A stretch of DNA of 64,000 nt from Gallionella sp. GTDB lineage: Bacteria > Pseudomonadota > Gammaproteobacteria > Burkholderiales > Gallionellaceae. The notes below the pieces were generated by a model that was given only the letters and a program-made list of their open reading frames with translations, was not told the origin of the DNA and did not search any database. The stretch spans positions 35,511-99,510 of the forward strand of contig JADGRL010000004.1 of NCBI GenBank assembly GCA_017880865.1. The letters are read 5' to 3'. This document shows positions 53,729 through 64,000 of this stretch, piece after piece; within the stretch, counting starts at the first letter, position 1, and each line of letters begins with the position of its first letter. A program made the translations under genes and the position numbers.

Positions 53729-54146
53729 TATCTGAACTCCATAGAATGGTTGTGTAATCGTAATTCTATATCGGCTCGGTTTATGCATCGAAAAATTGCG
53801 ATGCATAACGAAATGCGCAGAATAAAAACTAAAAACAGATTTTTTCCTGAACCAAAGTCGAATATAAAGACTCGATCAGGGTTTTATCGTATGTCTGATT
53901 TTGAACACTCTAGCGCTAGCACATCAGATCCGTTTTGTGAATTTTCACCGCACTGAAATTCACGTCTCGCAATACGCCCCTAAAAAGTCGAAGTTGGAGC
54001 ATTGCGAACAGAATAAGTTCAGGTCACCCGAAAGCTGCACGTCGCCTCGATCAGTTGAAAACAAACGAAGGTTTATGTGAAAACACGCCGCGCAGCGGTT
54101 TGCAGCGTCAAGACCACCCGCAAGGGCGAGTGTCTTGCTGCATACT

Positions 54147-54164
54147 CCTTACGGGTGCTACCCC
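54147..54164. repeat. 18-bp inverted repeat, right copy
   Basis: CCTTACGGGTGCTACCCC. Confidence 0.8.
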
Positions 54165-54171
54165 GGCGGGG

Positions 54172-55269
54172 TTACGCGTTCCCTATCCCGCGCGTCGGCA
54201 GATTGATCTGTTTCGCAAATACCAGCATGCGTTCTATCGGCAGCACCGCGCGCTGAATGATCGCCGGATCAACGTATATCTCATTGCGCCCCGCTTCCAA
54301 CACTTCTGCCAGATTGAGCAGGCCGTTCATCGCCATCCATGGGCAGTGGCTGCAACTGGTGCAGTTTGCACCGGCGCCAGCCGTCGGAGCTTCGAGGAAG
54401 AGCTTGTCCGGGCACAGCGTGCGCATCTTGTGCAGGATGCCGTTGTCGGTAGCGACGATGAATTCTTTCACGTCAGAGTTCTGCGCGGCCTTGATCAGTT
54501 GCGTGGTGGAGCCGACCACGTCCGCCAACTTGACCACCGCGCGCGGCGACTCGGGGTGCACCAGCACGAGTGCGCCGGGATGCTTTGCTTTCAGTTCGAT
54601 TAATTCTTTGGACTTGTATTCGTCGTGCACGATACACGAGCCTTGCCATAGCAGCATGTCCGCACCGGTCTGTTCCTGCACGTAGCCGCCCAGATGTCGA
54701 TCCGGCGCCCAGAGTATTTTCTTGCCCTGCTCCATCAGATGTTTGACCACCGGTAGCGCGATCGAGCTGGTCACCATCCAGTCTGCGCGCGCCTTGACCG
54801 CCGCGCTGGTGTTGGCATACACGACCACGGTGCGGTCGGGATGCGCATCGCAGAACGCGGCGAATTCGTCGGCCGGGCAACCCAGATCTAGCGAGCATTC
54901 GGCCTCCAGATCGGGCATCAGCACGCGTTTTTCCGGATTCAGAATTTTCGCGGTCTCGCCCATGAAGCGCACACCGGCGACGACGATGGTCTTGGCCGGA
55001 TGCTGGTGGCCGAAGTTCGCCATGTCCAACGAATCGGAAACGATTCCGCCGGTGGCTTCCGCGAGATCCTGCAAATCTGGATGCACGTAATAGTGCGCCA
55101 CCAGCACCGCGTCCTGTTCACGCAACATGCGCTTGATACGCGCGATCAGCTCCGGCTTTTCGGCTTTACTAGGTTCATGCGGAGCCTTCGCCCACGCCTT
55201 TTCCGTACTGCAACTGGTTTGCGCAGCATCGGGGTGATCGTAGGCAATGTGGACACGATTCTCGTTCAT
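54172..55269 (-). CDS. nadA: Quinolinate synthase
   Basis: [62 protein letters not shown]; start at [10 protein letters not shown] near 55269 preferred to 55383. Confidence 0.95.
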   Translation of the reverse strand: MNENRVHIAYDHPDAAQTSCSTEKAWAKAPHEPSKAEKPELIARIKRMLREQDAVLVAHYYVHPDLQDLAEATGGIVSDSLDMANFGHQHPAKTIVVAGVRFMGETAKILNPEKRVLMPDLEAECSLDLGCPADEFAAFCDAHPDRTVVVYANTSAAVKARADWMVTSSIALPVVKHLMEQGKKILWAPDRHLGGYVQEQTGADMLLWQGSCIVHDEYKSKELIELKAKHPGALVLVHPESPRAVVKLADVVGSTTQLIKAAQNSDVKEFIVATDNGILHKMRTLCPDKLFLEAPTAGAGANCTSCSHCPWMAMNGLLNLAEVLEAGRNEIYVDPAIIQRAVLPIERMLVFAKQINLPTRGIGNA

Positions 55270-55763
55270 TGGTGTTTCCTCGGTACGCGCGAACTCGTCT
55301 GTAAACGCTGGGGCAATTCTAGAATCGCCGCGCAATTGCTCGGTGAAAAAACTTTTTCGGCGGCATCTTGCCACGCCAGCCACTGATAGTTCAGATGCTC
55401 ACGCGGCGCAAGTTGGATGGGTACAACACCGGGGAGTTCCAGACCGAACACATGCTCGGTGTTGTGGGTGATGCCAGGAGGGTAGCGGTGCCGCCAGTGC
55501 GGATAAATCTCGTAGACGTTTTGCGCCTGCCAGTCGGTCAGCTCATATTGCCCTGCATCCAGCCCGGTCTCCTCGAACACTTCGCGTAACGCGGTCTCGG
55601 TCAGCGTTTCACCGGCTTCACGACTGCCGGTGACCGATTGCCAATAGCCCGGATGATCGGCGCGTTCCAGCAACAGCACCTTCATGTCTTGAGCCCGTCC
55701 TGAGCATGTCGAAGGAGTGTAAATCACCACCAGCACCGAGACCGGCTGTTTATTGCCTGACAT
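55266..55763 (-). CDS. nudB: Dihydroneopterin triphosphate diphosphatase (Nudix)
   Basis: Nudix box [23 protein letters not shown]; near aspS. Confidence 0.9.
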   Translation of the reverse strand: MSGNKQPVSVLVVIYTPSTCSGRAQDMKVLLLERADHPGYWQSVTGSREAGETLTETALREVFEETGLDAGQYELTDWQAQNVYEIYPHWRHRYPPGITHNTEHVFGLELPGVVPIQLAPREHLNYQWLAWQDAAEKVFSPSNCAAILELPQRLQTSSRVPRKHQ

Positions 55764-55766
55764 TTG

Positions 55767-56162
55767 CTAAACGTAGAATATCCAGAAAGCTTTCTTGTGC
55801 TGCCGCCAATACACCACCGTATCTGCAAAAATATCCAGCGCGATTTCCCGGTCGTTGGCGGAAAGGCCGAGCGTGTCGCTGACATTGCGCAACAGCAGCA
55901 CATAGCCGCCAGATTGATGCCACGACAAGTCGCACAGCGCGTCGGCCAAGGCATCCCAGTTTGCGCCGAATTCCGGCGGAAATTGGGCCGCGACTGCCAG
56001 CGCATTGAGCAAGTTCTGCTTGCCTTTGATGCCTTTGAGATCGGTATCGAACAGCGCAAAACCGGCTGCCTCAGCCGCGCTGCGCAAGGTTTCCACGCTG
56101 CATCCCAGCGTATAGCTGCCCGCTGCGTCCCTGTTGCCCAGTTGTTGTGCCAGTGCGTCCAT
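55767..56162 (-). CDS. Barstar-family ribonuclease inhibitor
   Basis: FDTDLKGIKGKQNLLNALAVAAQFPPEFGANWDALADALCDLSW. Confidence 0.88.
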   Translation of the reverse strand: MDALAQQLGNRDAAGSYTLGCSVETLRSAAEAAGFALFDTDLKGIKGKQNLLNALAVAAQFPPEFGANWDALADALCDLSWHQSGGYVLLLRNVSDTLGLSANDREIALDIFADTVVYWRQHKKAFWIFYV

Positions 56163-56164
56163 GG

Positions 56165-56547
56165 CTACTCCTGAATTCGTTTGAAGGTTTTGTAATGATC
56201 GGAGGTGTAATAATACTCGCGGGGCTCGCCGCTGATAATACGGCGCGCGCCGCGATTACGCGAACCGGGTGTTTTCACGGTGTACTCGTGATAATAGCCG
56301 CGCTGGTGTTTTGGCAACACCCGCTCGAAATTACCGAACACCACGCCATCACGCGGGTAGGCGAACGGCCCGCCCTGTTTGATGGCGCGCAGTGTGTCGC
56401 GCGCCTCTGGCGGTAATGCAGCGACGCCGATTGCCGCCAGATCGGCATGCGCATTTTGCGCGGCGTGGTGCGAGTGCGCCTGTGCTGGCAACCATGACAT
56501 CGCCAGCAATACGAACAGCCCCGCGCGTAGTAACTTTTTCAGCATCA

Positions 56548-56548
<1 letters not shown>
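56165..56548 (-). CDS. Secreted guanyl-specific ribonuclease (barnase/RNase N1-T1 family)
   Basis: Signal peptide; LPPEARDTLRAIKQGGPFAYPRDGVVFGNFERVLPKHQRGYYHEYTVKTPGSRNRGARRIISG...YYTSDHYKTFKRI. Confidence 0.9.
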
Positions 56549-58362
<1,814 letters not shown>

Positions 58363-58389
58363 GGTTCAGTTTCTAAGAAAATACTAAGG

Positions 58390-59019
58390 TTAGTTTGATT
58401 GAGAATTGGGGGTATAGGCGCGATGCTTACCGGTTTCTGAGGAAGCGGCCACACCCATCGAAACGATGGAACGCAACGCCACATCCACCGTCATATCCAG
58501 CTCTATAATGTCGGCGCGGCGCACGAAGAAATAAAATCCGTTCACAGGACTGGGCGTGGTGGGAATAAACACCGCGACGTATTCCTCGTCGAACATATCG
58601 ATCACCTCACCCGGCACACTGGTCTGAAACGCCAGCGACCAAGCCTCGGGATGAGGATAGCGCACCAGCAACACCTTGCGAAAGGATTTGCCGTTGCCCG
58701 ACAACAAGGTATCGCTGACCTGTTTGACGCCCTTGAAAATACTGCCCACGAAGGGCACGTGCAGCATCGCCTTTTCCCATTGCACCCACAGGCGCTGGCC
58801 GAATACGTTGCGCATCAGCAAACCGGTCAGCAATACCACCGCAAAGGTCAGGATGATGCCCAAGCCGGGAATGTGGATGCCCAACACGCGGTCGGGATGC
58901 CAGTATTCCGGCAACAACAACAGCGTTCTATCCATCGTGGCGATGGTCAGATTCAGCACCCACAGCGTAATGCCGAGCGGAACCCAGACCAGCAGGCCGG
59001 TGATGAGATATTTTTTCAT
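58390..59019 (-). CDS. DUF502-family membrane protein
   Basis: KKYLITGLLVWVPLGITLWVL...VPTTPSPVNGFYFFV-like pattern; conserved placement next to aspS. Confidence 0.9.
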   Translation of the reverse strand: MKKYLITGLLVWVPLGITLWVLNLTIATMDRTLLLLPEYWHPDRVLGIHIPGLGIILTFAVVLLTGLLMRNVFGQRLWVQWEKAMLHVPFVGSIFKGVKQVSDTLLSGNGKSFRKVLLVRYPHPEAWSLAFQTSVPGEVIDMFDEEYVAVFIPTTPSPVNGFYFFVRRADIIELDMTVDVALRSIVSMGVAASSETGKHRAYTPNSQSN

Positions 59020-59022
59020 GGC

Positions 59023-59295
59023 TTAAGCGTTACCGCTCGCCACAGGACAGGAACCCGCTGCGGCGCAAGGCGCACAAGCGGCTTCAGCCTTCGGCGCATT
59101 CTTTGACTGGGGGCCATTCTTGAAATCGGTCACGTAATAGCCGTTGCCCTTCAATTGAAAACCGGCGGCGGTCAATTGCTTGGAGAAAGTCTCTTTGCCG
59201 CATTCAGGGCAAGTGCTGAGCGGAGCATCGCTCATTTTCTGCATCACATCATTCTGGTGATCGCAACTGCTGCAACGATAAGCATAAATAGGCAT
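59023..59295 (-). CDS. FmdB-family zinc-ribbon protein
   Basis: MPIYAYRCSSCDHQNDVMQKMSDAPLSTCPECGKETFSKQLTAAGFQLKG. Confidence 0.93.
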   Translation of the reverse strand: MPIYAYRCSSCDHQNDVMQKMSDAPLSTCPECGKETFSKQLTAAGFQLKGNGYYVTDFKNGPQSKNAPKAEAACAPCAAAGSCPVASGNA

Positions 59296-59639
59296 CGCAT
59301 CTCCCTATCGGTAATTTTCAAAGGCGCGCATTATAGCAAAGGGGGTGAACAAACATAAGGAAATTGGCATATGCAATTGACGCAGCACTCAAATTATGCA
59401 GCTGCTTATTGTTGCGTTTCAAATTCAAGTTTGCGACAACCGAATGAAATGGCTGAGGTTTTTAATAATAATTCCATCAGTGGTTGTATCAGGCTCAAGA
59501 CAGGTATAATGCGCCACCCTGCGCCAAACCAATCAGCGTAGCGGTCTCTATAATTCACTCCCGATCTTTTCGATCACTTATTCGTCAGCCTTGATTGGTG
59601 CAGCTCTTGTGAGCGGCAGGCCGTCGCAGGAGCCTAGCT

Positions 59640-61142
59640 TTGTCAAAAAATGAAATTACTTTCGCCAGCTTGAATCTGGCAGAACCCCTGATGCGCGCAA
59701 TTGCCGACGCAGGTTACACGACACCCACCCCGGTGCAGGCGCAAGCGATCCCGCTGGTATTGGCCGGCGGCGATTTGCTGGCCGGCGCGCAAACCGGCAC
59801 CGGCAAGACCGCAGGCTTCACGTTGCCGATCCTGCATCTGCTCACCGCTAAACCCGCCACGAATCCGCGCCCCGGTCGTCCGCGCTGCCTGATTCTGGTC
59901 CCGACGCGCGAACTCGCAGCTCAGGTTGAACAATCGGTGCAGACCTACGGCAAATATCTCTCGCTGAAATCGATGGTGATGTTTGGCGGCGTGAACATCA
60001 ATCCGCAGATGAAGGCCTTGCGCGGGCATGTGGATATCCTCGTGGCTACGCCGGGACGGCTGCTCGATCACGCTGGGCAAAAAACGCTGGATCTGTCCGG
60101 TGTCGAAATTCTGATACTGGACGAAGCCGACCGCATGCTGGACATGGGCTTCATTCGCGACATCAAAAAGATTCTCGCTCTGTTGCCCAAGCAGCGCCAG
60201 AACCTGTTATTTTCGGCGACCTTCTCCGACGAGATCAAAACGCTTTCCGACGGACTGCTGCACAACCCCGGCTTTGTCGAAGTGGCGCGCCGCAACACCA
60301 CGTCGGAACTGGTGGAACAAAGCGTCCATATGGTGCCGCAAAAACTGAAGAGCCACTTGCTCTCGCACCTGATCAAACATAACGACTGGAAGCAAGTGCT
60401 GGTGTTCACCCGCACCAAACACGGCGCAAACCGGCTGACCGAAAAATTGATCGCGGACGGCATTCCCGCCGCCGCGATCCACGGCAACAAGAGCCAACCG
60501 GCGCGCACCAAAGCCTTGGCGCAATTTAAGGACGGCACATTGCCGGTGCTGGTCGCCACCGACATCGCCGCGCGCGGGCTGGACATCGACATGTTGCCGC
60601 ATGTGGTGAATTTTGAATTGCCGAATGTGCCGGAAGATTACGTGCACCGCATCGGTCGTACCGGACGTGCGGGCAGCAGCGGCGCGGCCATCTCGCTGGT
60701 GGACAAAGAAGAATTATCGTATCTCAGAGACATTGAGCGACTGATCAAGCGCGAGATTCCGAAAGTGGCGATAGACAGCTTTGTACCTCCCACCAACATC
60801 GCCGAGGAAGCGCCGCGCGCGCCACGCCCGCCACAAGGACAAAGACGCAATAGCGGGCCACGCACCGCAGGCACCGGCAATCGCAACCAGCCGCCGCGTG
60901 AGGGTCAAGCGCGTGATGGTCAGGGTCCAAAGCCACGCCAACAACGCGAACCGCGCAATCCACAACAGCGGGAACAGCAACCGCGTACCGGATCGCAACC
61001 GAGAAATAGCCAAACCTCCGCCAAGCCGCGCCCACCACAGAAGCCCGCCGATCAACAGCATCTGTCCGAAGCCGCGCGTCATCAAGCCATGCCGCAACCG
61101 GCGCTGTTTTCGCCGAAGCCGGGTGTGCGTCGGGGCCGCTAA
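59640..61142 (+). CDS. rhlE: DEAD-box RNA helicase (RhlE-like), TTG start
   Basis: [53 protein letters not shown]-rich C-terminal tail. Confidence 0.93.
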   Translation: MSKNEITFASLNLAEPLMRAIADAGYTTPTPVQAQAIPLVLAGGDLLAGAQTGTGKTAGFTLPILHLLTAKPATNPRPGRPRCLILVPTRELAAQVEQSVQTYGKYLSLKSMVMFGGVNINPQMKALRGHVDILVATPGRLLDHAGQKTLDLSGVEILILDEADRMLDMGFIRDIKKILALLPKQRQNLLFSATFSDEIKTLSDGLLHNPGFVEVARRNTTSELVEQSVHMVPQKLKSHLLSHLIKHNDWKQVLVFTRTKHGANRLTEKLIADGIPAAAIHGNKSQPARTKALAQFKDGTLPVLVATDIAARGLDIDMLPHVVNFELPNVPEDYVHRIGRTGRAGSSGAAISLVDKEELSYLRDIERLIKREIPKVAIDSFVPPTNIAEEAPRAPRPPQGQRRNSGPRTAGTGNRNQPPREGQARDGQGPKPRQQREPRNPQQREQQPRTGSQPRNSQTSAKPRPPQKPADQQHLSEAARHQAMPQPALFSPKPGVRRGR

Positions 61143-61153
61143 TACTGGAGATT

Positions 61154-61190
61154 AAAAAACTTCAGCGCAGCGATTTGCTGCGCTGAAAAC
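61154..61190 (-). terminator. Rho-independent terminator candidate
   Basis: Reverse strand CAGCGCAGCAAATCGCTGCGCTG followed by AAGTTTTTT. Confidence 0.7.
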
Positions 61191-61217
61191 CAGTGAGTGT
61201 GCGGGGGCGAAAAATTG

Positions 61218-61562
61218 TTATTTTCGTCCCCGCCGCTGGCGTGTATAAACAGTCGCCTTGCCGTGCTCCGTCAAGGTGAGCTTGCCGCCGGCGAACTGAT
61301 AAGGAATCGCATTCGAGCTGTATTTTCCGCTGAGCTGTATCATGCCGCCGTTGGAAATGGCATAGAAGTATCGCCTACCCTTGTAGTGGATGGTCCCGTT
61401 GTCCTTGAACGTGATGGCACCTTTCGTGCTGTACCAAGTGCCTCGTAACGATTGCTCCGCTTTAGTGACTGTGCTGTGAGATCGTTGTGCGGCGAAGCTG
61501 CCTCCGGATAGCCCCGTCAGCAAAAGCGCTGTCAGCAGCAAAAAACAGCGTGAAAAAGTCAT
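61218..61562 (-). CDS. Hypothetical exported protein
   Basis: Signal peptide MTFSRCFLLLTALLLTGLSGGSFAAQ; basic C-terminal tail. Confidence 0.65.
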   Translation of the reverse strand: MTFSRCFLLLTALLLTGLSGGSFAAQRSHSTVTKAEQSLRGTWYSTKGAITFKDNGTIHYKGRRYFYAISNGGMIQLSGKYSSNAIPYQFAGGKLTLTEHGKATVYTRQRRGRK

Positions 61563-62091
61563 GGTGGCCTCCCGAATTTAATAATGCGGCACACGTTAAA
61601 AGCCCCCGCATTGTTTGTCAACCCCATTGATCGCGCCCACTATAACCCTTACGAAGAATTTGCCCGATTCGGATCGGAAAGGTAAGTTGACTGTCTCCAA
61701 GCTCTACTGTGAGTCAGGCACTGCACCTTGTCAGTATCAATTATCGGGTGCGCTGAATAAATTGATGAGTGCGCAACGTTTCAACGACTGGTTCTAGGAA
61801 GGCAATCAGCACGATCGATGGGCAGGTCTGTGCTGCGGATTCAACCGGTCGATGAGGCGCGAAATTGTAACCTGAGGAAAGTCAGGCGCTAGATGATGTG
61901 GTCGGCGAGCTTGGAGGTTGTTTCCACCATTCGCAGTGTGTTGCAGAATAGGCAGACGCTCCGGCCTTTGCATGAGTATTCGCCAAGCACTTAAATTTTC
62001 ATCATTATCAAAAGCATAAATTATTAATGAACGTGGAAAAGCCTAAGGCGAATTGAAGTTAATCAATCTTCTTCGATGTTATGTTTGCGTT

Positions 62092-62286
62092 TTATGGGGG
62101 GTGATCGACCTGATCACTGCGAGCCGATTGTTGTACCTCGACGGGCATGGGTAGCTGACGCGTTGCGGGTTGAGGTTCGGCGTCACTCTTGTGAACTCCT
62201 GGCGTAGCACCATTTGCGCCGCCCGCTTTATGAGCGCTAGCACAGGCAGGCAGCAGCAGTACTAACAACAAAACAGAATTCCTCAT
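62092..62286 (-). CDS. Small putative lipoprotein
   Basis: MRNSVLLLVLLLPACASAHKAGG lipobox. Confidence 0.5.
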   Translation of the reverse strand: MRNSVLLLVLLLPACASAHKAGGANGATPGVHKSDAEPQPATRQLPMPVEVQQSARSDQVDHPP

Positions 62287-62474
62287 GCTACATCTCCCAC
62301 AGCAAAAATTTAGTCTTCGTGATGACGGTGATTACCAGACTCTGCATCGCACATGAACACGATCAACAGCGTGTACACCGATTGCCTCCCCTTTAAATAA
62401 ACACTGCGGCAATTGGTTTAACGACGTGCGAGTTTAGTTCCTAATCACGATTGTCGGCAATCGGAATCAGGCGA

Positions 62475-62531
62475 ATTCAAGTTCGAAGTGCAACAGCTAA
62501 TAGTTTGCGGATTCAACTCTGAAGTGCAACA
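62475..62531. repeat. Two 21-bp direct repeats (18/21 identical) resembling IS30-type termini
   Basis: ATTCAAGTTCGAAGTGCAACA (62475-62495) and ATTCAACTCTGAAGTGCAACA (62511-62531). Confidence 0.55.
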
Positions 62532-62722
62532 CACCATCGACATCACTGACCGTACTCACGCAGGTCTCTCCATTGCGTTAAATGGGGCGGCTCATTCCAA
62601 CCCATATAATCATTCATTCAGACCTGCAAAGTGTTCGTTACCACACAGACCGGCGGCAACATTAAGTTCAGTCTTCAGTCGTTGCCGGAATAACCTGCCA
62701 ACTTAAATGAAGGAGTATGAAA

Positions 62723-63154
62723 ATGTACAAAGATCAAGTCACAGAAGTTTCAACTGACGCAGTTGATTTACCGCAAATCCGTTTTCCCGTCAAAGGAAGA
62801 AAAAATGCGGCTGAACTGGCTGGCGAACAGGACGATATCAAAAAGCTCACTAAGATTGTTGCAGATGCTTTTGGGGCGATTGCGAATGCAACGGGGCTTT
62901 CTGAAAAAGAGGTGCTCCACGTTATTGAAGATATCCATGTGGAGATGCTTAAGGATGTGCTTAAGGGTGGTATTCATATGGATGTGCTTAAGAAAGGCAT
63001 TCAAGATGCTATCAAGGTAATTGCACTTGCAACCGATCTTGATACGCAGCAAATTTCCGAAATATTCACAGCGAAGAAGAATACCAACATTAATGACATC
63101 GTTAGTCGGCTTCATGACAAAAGCCAAACTAACAGATGGAAGTTTGGGGATTAA
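62723..63154 (+). CDS. Hypothetical helical protein
   Basis: MYKDQVTEVSTDAVDLPQIRFPVKGRKNAAELAGEQDDIKKLTKIVADAFGAIANATGL...; RBS-like GAAGGAG upstream; ORF track starts at 62717. Confidence 0.65.
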   Translation: MYKDQVTEVSTDAVDLPQIRFPVKGRKNAAELAGEQDDIKKLTKIVADAFGAIANATGLSEKEVLHVIEDIHVEMLKDVLKGGIHMDVLKKGIQDAIKVIALATDLDTQQISEIFTAKKNTNINDIVSRLHDKSQTNRWKFGD

Positions 63155-63734
63155 GCTCCAAAGTCAAAAAGTACCGAAGTCGAATTATTTTATGTTTCGA
63201 CAAATGGTCAGGCAGCCATGAAGCTTGGAAATTTGGCTCTAAGGAAACGCAGATTAAATCGAAGTTATCATCAGCGATCCCCCGTGATTAAATTTCACGT
63301 GAATTTTTCACGGGTGCGATTTTGTTTTTCTGTATTCTGTTGTCGACATTCCTTTTTAGGCACTTCCTAGAGGGATTTTTCCCTCGTTTTACCTACTATG
63401 AGCACAGTTGAATTCATCGTAGTTCCGCTTTCGAAATGAATGTTGCATGGAGCAGTATTCTGCAAGGTGTACGTGCGTTAGCGAACGGAACGTTCTTGAT
63501 ATAGAGGAGGATACTCATTCCATCTGTAGATAGTGATCAGGTAGGTTTTTTGTGTGTATTCATCGCCCACATTACTAGAGCAGGTAGGTTAAACGACAGC
63601 TTGACTGGCTATTGAAATATTTCTGCAACACTATTGTATCAACATAAACTTATCAGTTTAGCGGAATATTTACCAAAGCAGCCTATGTGGATCAATATAA
63701 AAGGTGCATTACAAAATGAGAAAGAGTGAATGAA

Positions 63735-64000
63735 ATGTCGTTAGTGATTGATATGCTGCGCACCTCAACAGTTACCGATGAGTTGAGTGATTCTGAAGTG
63801 CAAATTATTCATGGATTGTTTGATGTTCAAGAATACAAATCTGGCGAGGTCATAGTACAGCCGGAAGATGTGCAGTCAGACAGCCTGTATATTTTGGCGC
63901 ATGGCGATATTGAAGTAAAGATCGAAAGTGGAGAAGGAGAATCCATCATCCATGTGCTTAAGCCTGGTGATCTTGCGGGTATGATTGCGTTTGTTGGTGG
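63735..64000 (+). CDS. Cyclic-nucleotide-binding domain protein, partial (runs off right edge)
   Basis: MSLVIDMLRTSTVTDELSDSEVQIIHGLFDVQEYKSGEVIVQPEDVQSDSLYILAHGDIEVKIESGEGESIIHVLKPGDLAGMIAFVGG; not in ORF track because there is no stop in the window. Confidence 0.82.
   Translation, partial: MSLVIDMLRTSTVTDELSDSEVQIIHGLFDVQEYKSGEVIVQPEDVQSDSLYILAHGDIEVKIESGEGESIIHVLKPGDLAGMIAFVG

Noticed and set aside
61615-61797. 60-aa ORF after the exported protein
   Set aside because: No clear RBS or domain; could be chance or a relic.
63280-63330. TTTCACGTGAATTTTTCACGGG inverted repeat as terminator
   Set aside because: Weak stem, and the run of T is inside rather than after the hairpin.

Overview
The window is a gene-dense betaproteobacterial chromosome segment. 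Gene content and synteny suggest the Gallionellaceae (Sideroxydans/Gallionella type), but this is inference. Left to right it contains: a nuoA-G operon with nuoG running off the left edge; tRNA-Leu(GAG), secG and tpiA; a flavin/2Fe-2S reductase and truncated haemoglobin divergent from an NsrR-like regulator; panBCD, a deoxynucleoside kinase, folK and pcnB; folE2, dxs, ispA and xseB; rpmG/rpmB; an EAL-GGDEF gene followed by olsA/olsB-like genes; a porin; an ars cluster; pstSCAB; yajC-secD-secF; serB; a B12-dependent ribonucleotide reductase; an Atm1-type ABC exporter; clsB; nadA; a barnase/barstar pair; aspS; rhlE; and a gene-poor right end with a truncated cyclic-nucleotide-binding protein.

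The strongest unexpected signal is at about 24.17-25.41 kb. Three small membrane-protein ORFs are each followed by an attC-like site whose R'' box is complementary, or nearly so, to the 5' core of the same cassette. This is the signature of integron gene cassettes. No integrase is visible, so it looks like a CALIN (cluster of attC sites lacking an integrase) inside an otherwise housekeeping region.

Second, Pho-box-like arrays of 11-bp repeats precede the EAL-GGDEF/olsA/olsB cluster, olsB itself, the porin and pstS. This suggests a phosphate-starvation neighbourhood linking c-di-GMP, phosphorus-free lipids, phosphate uptake and arsenic resistance.
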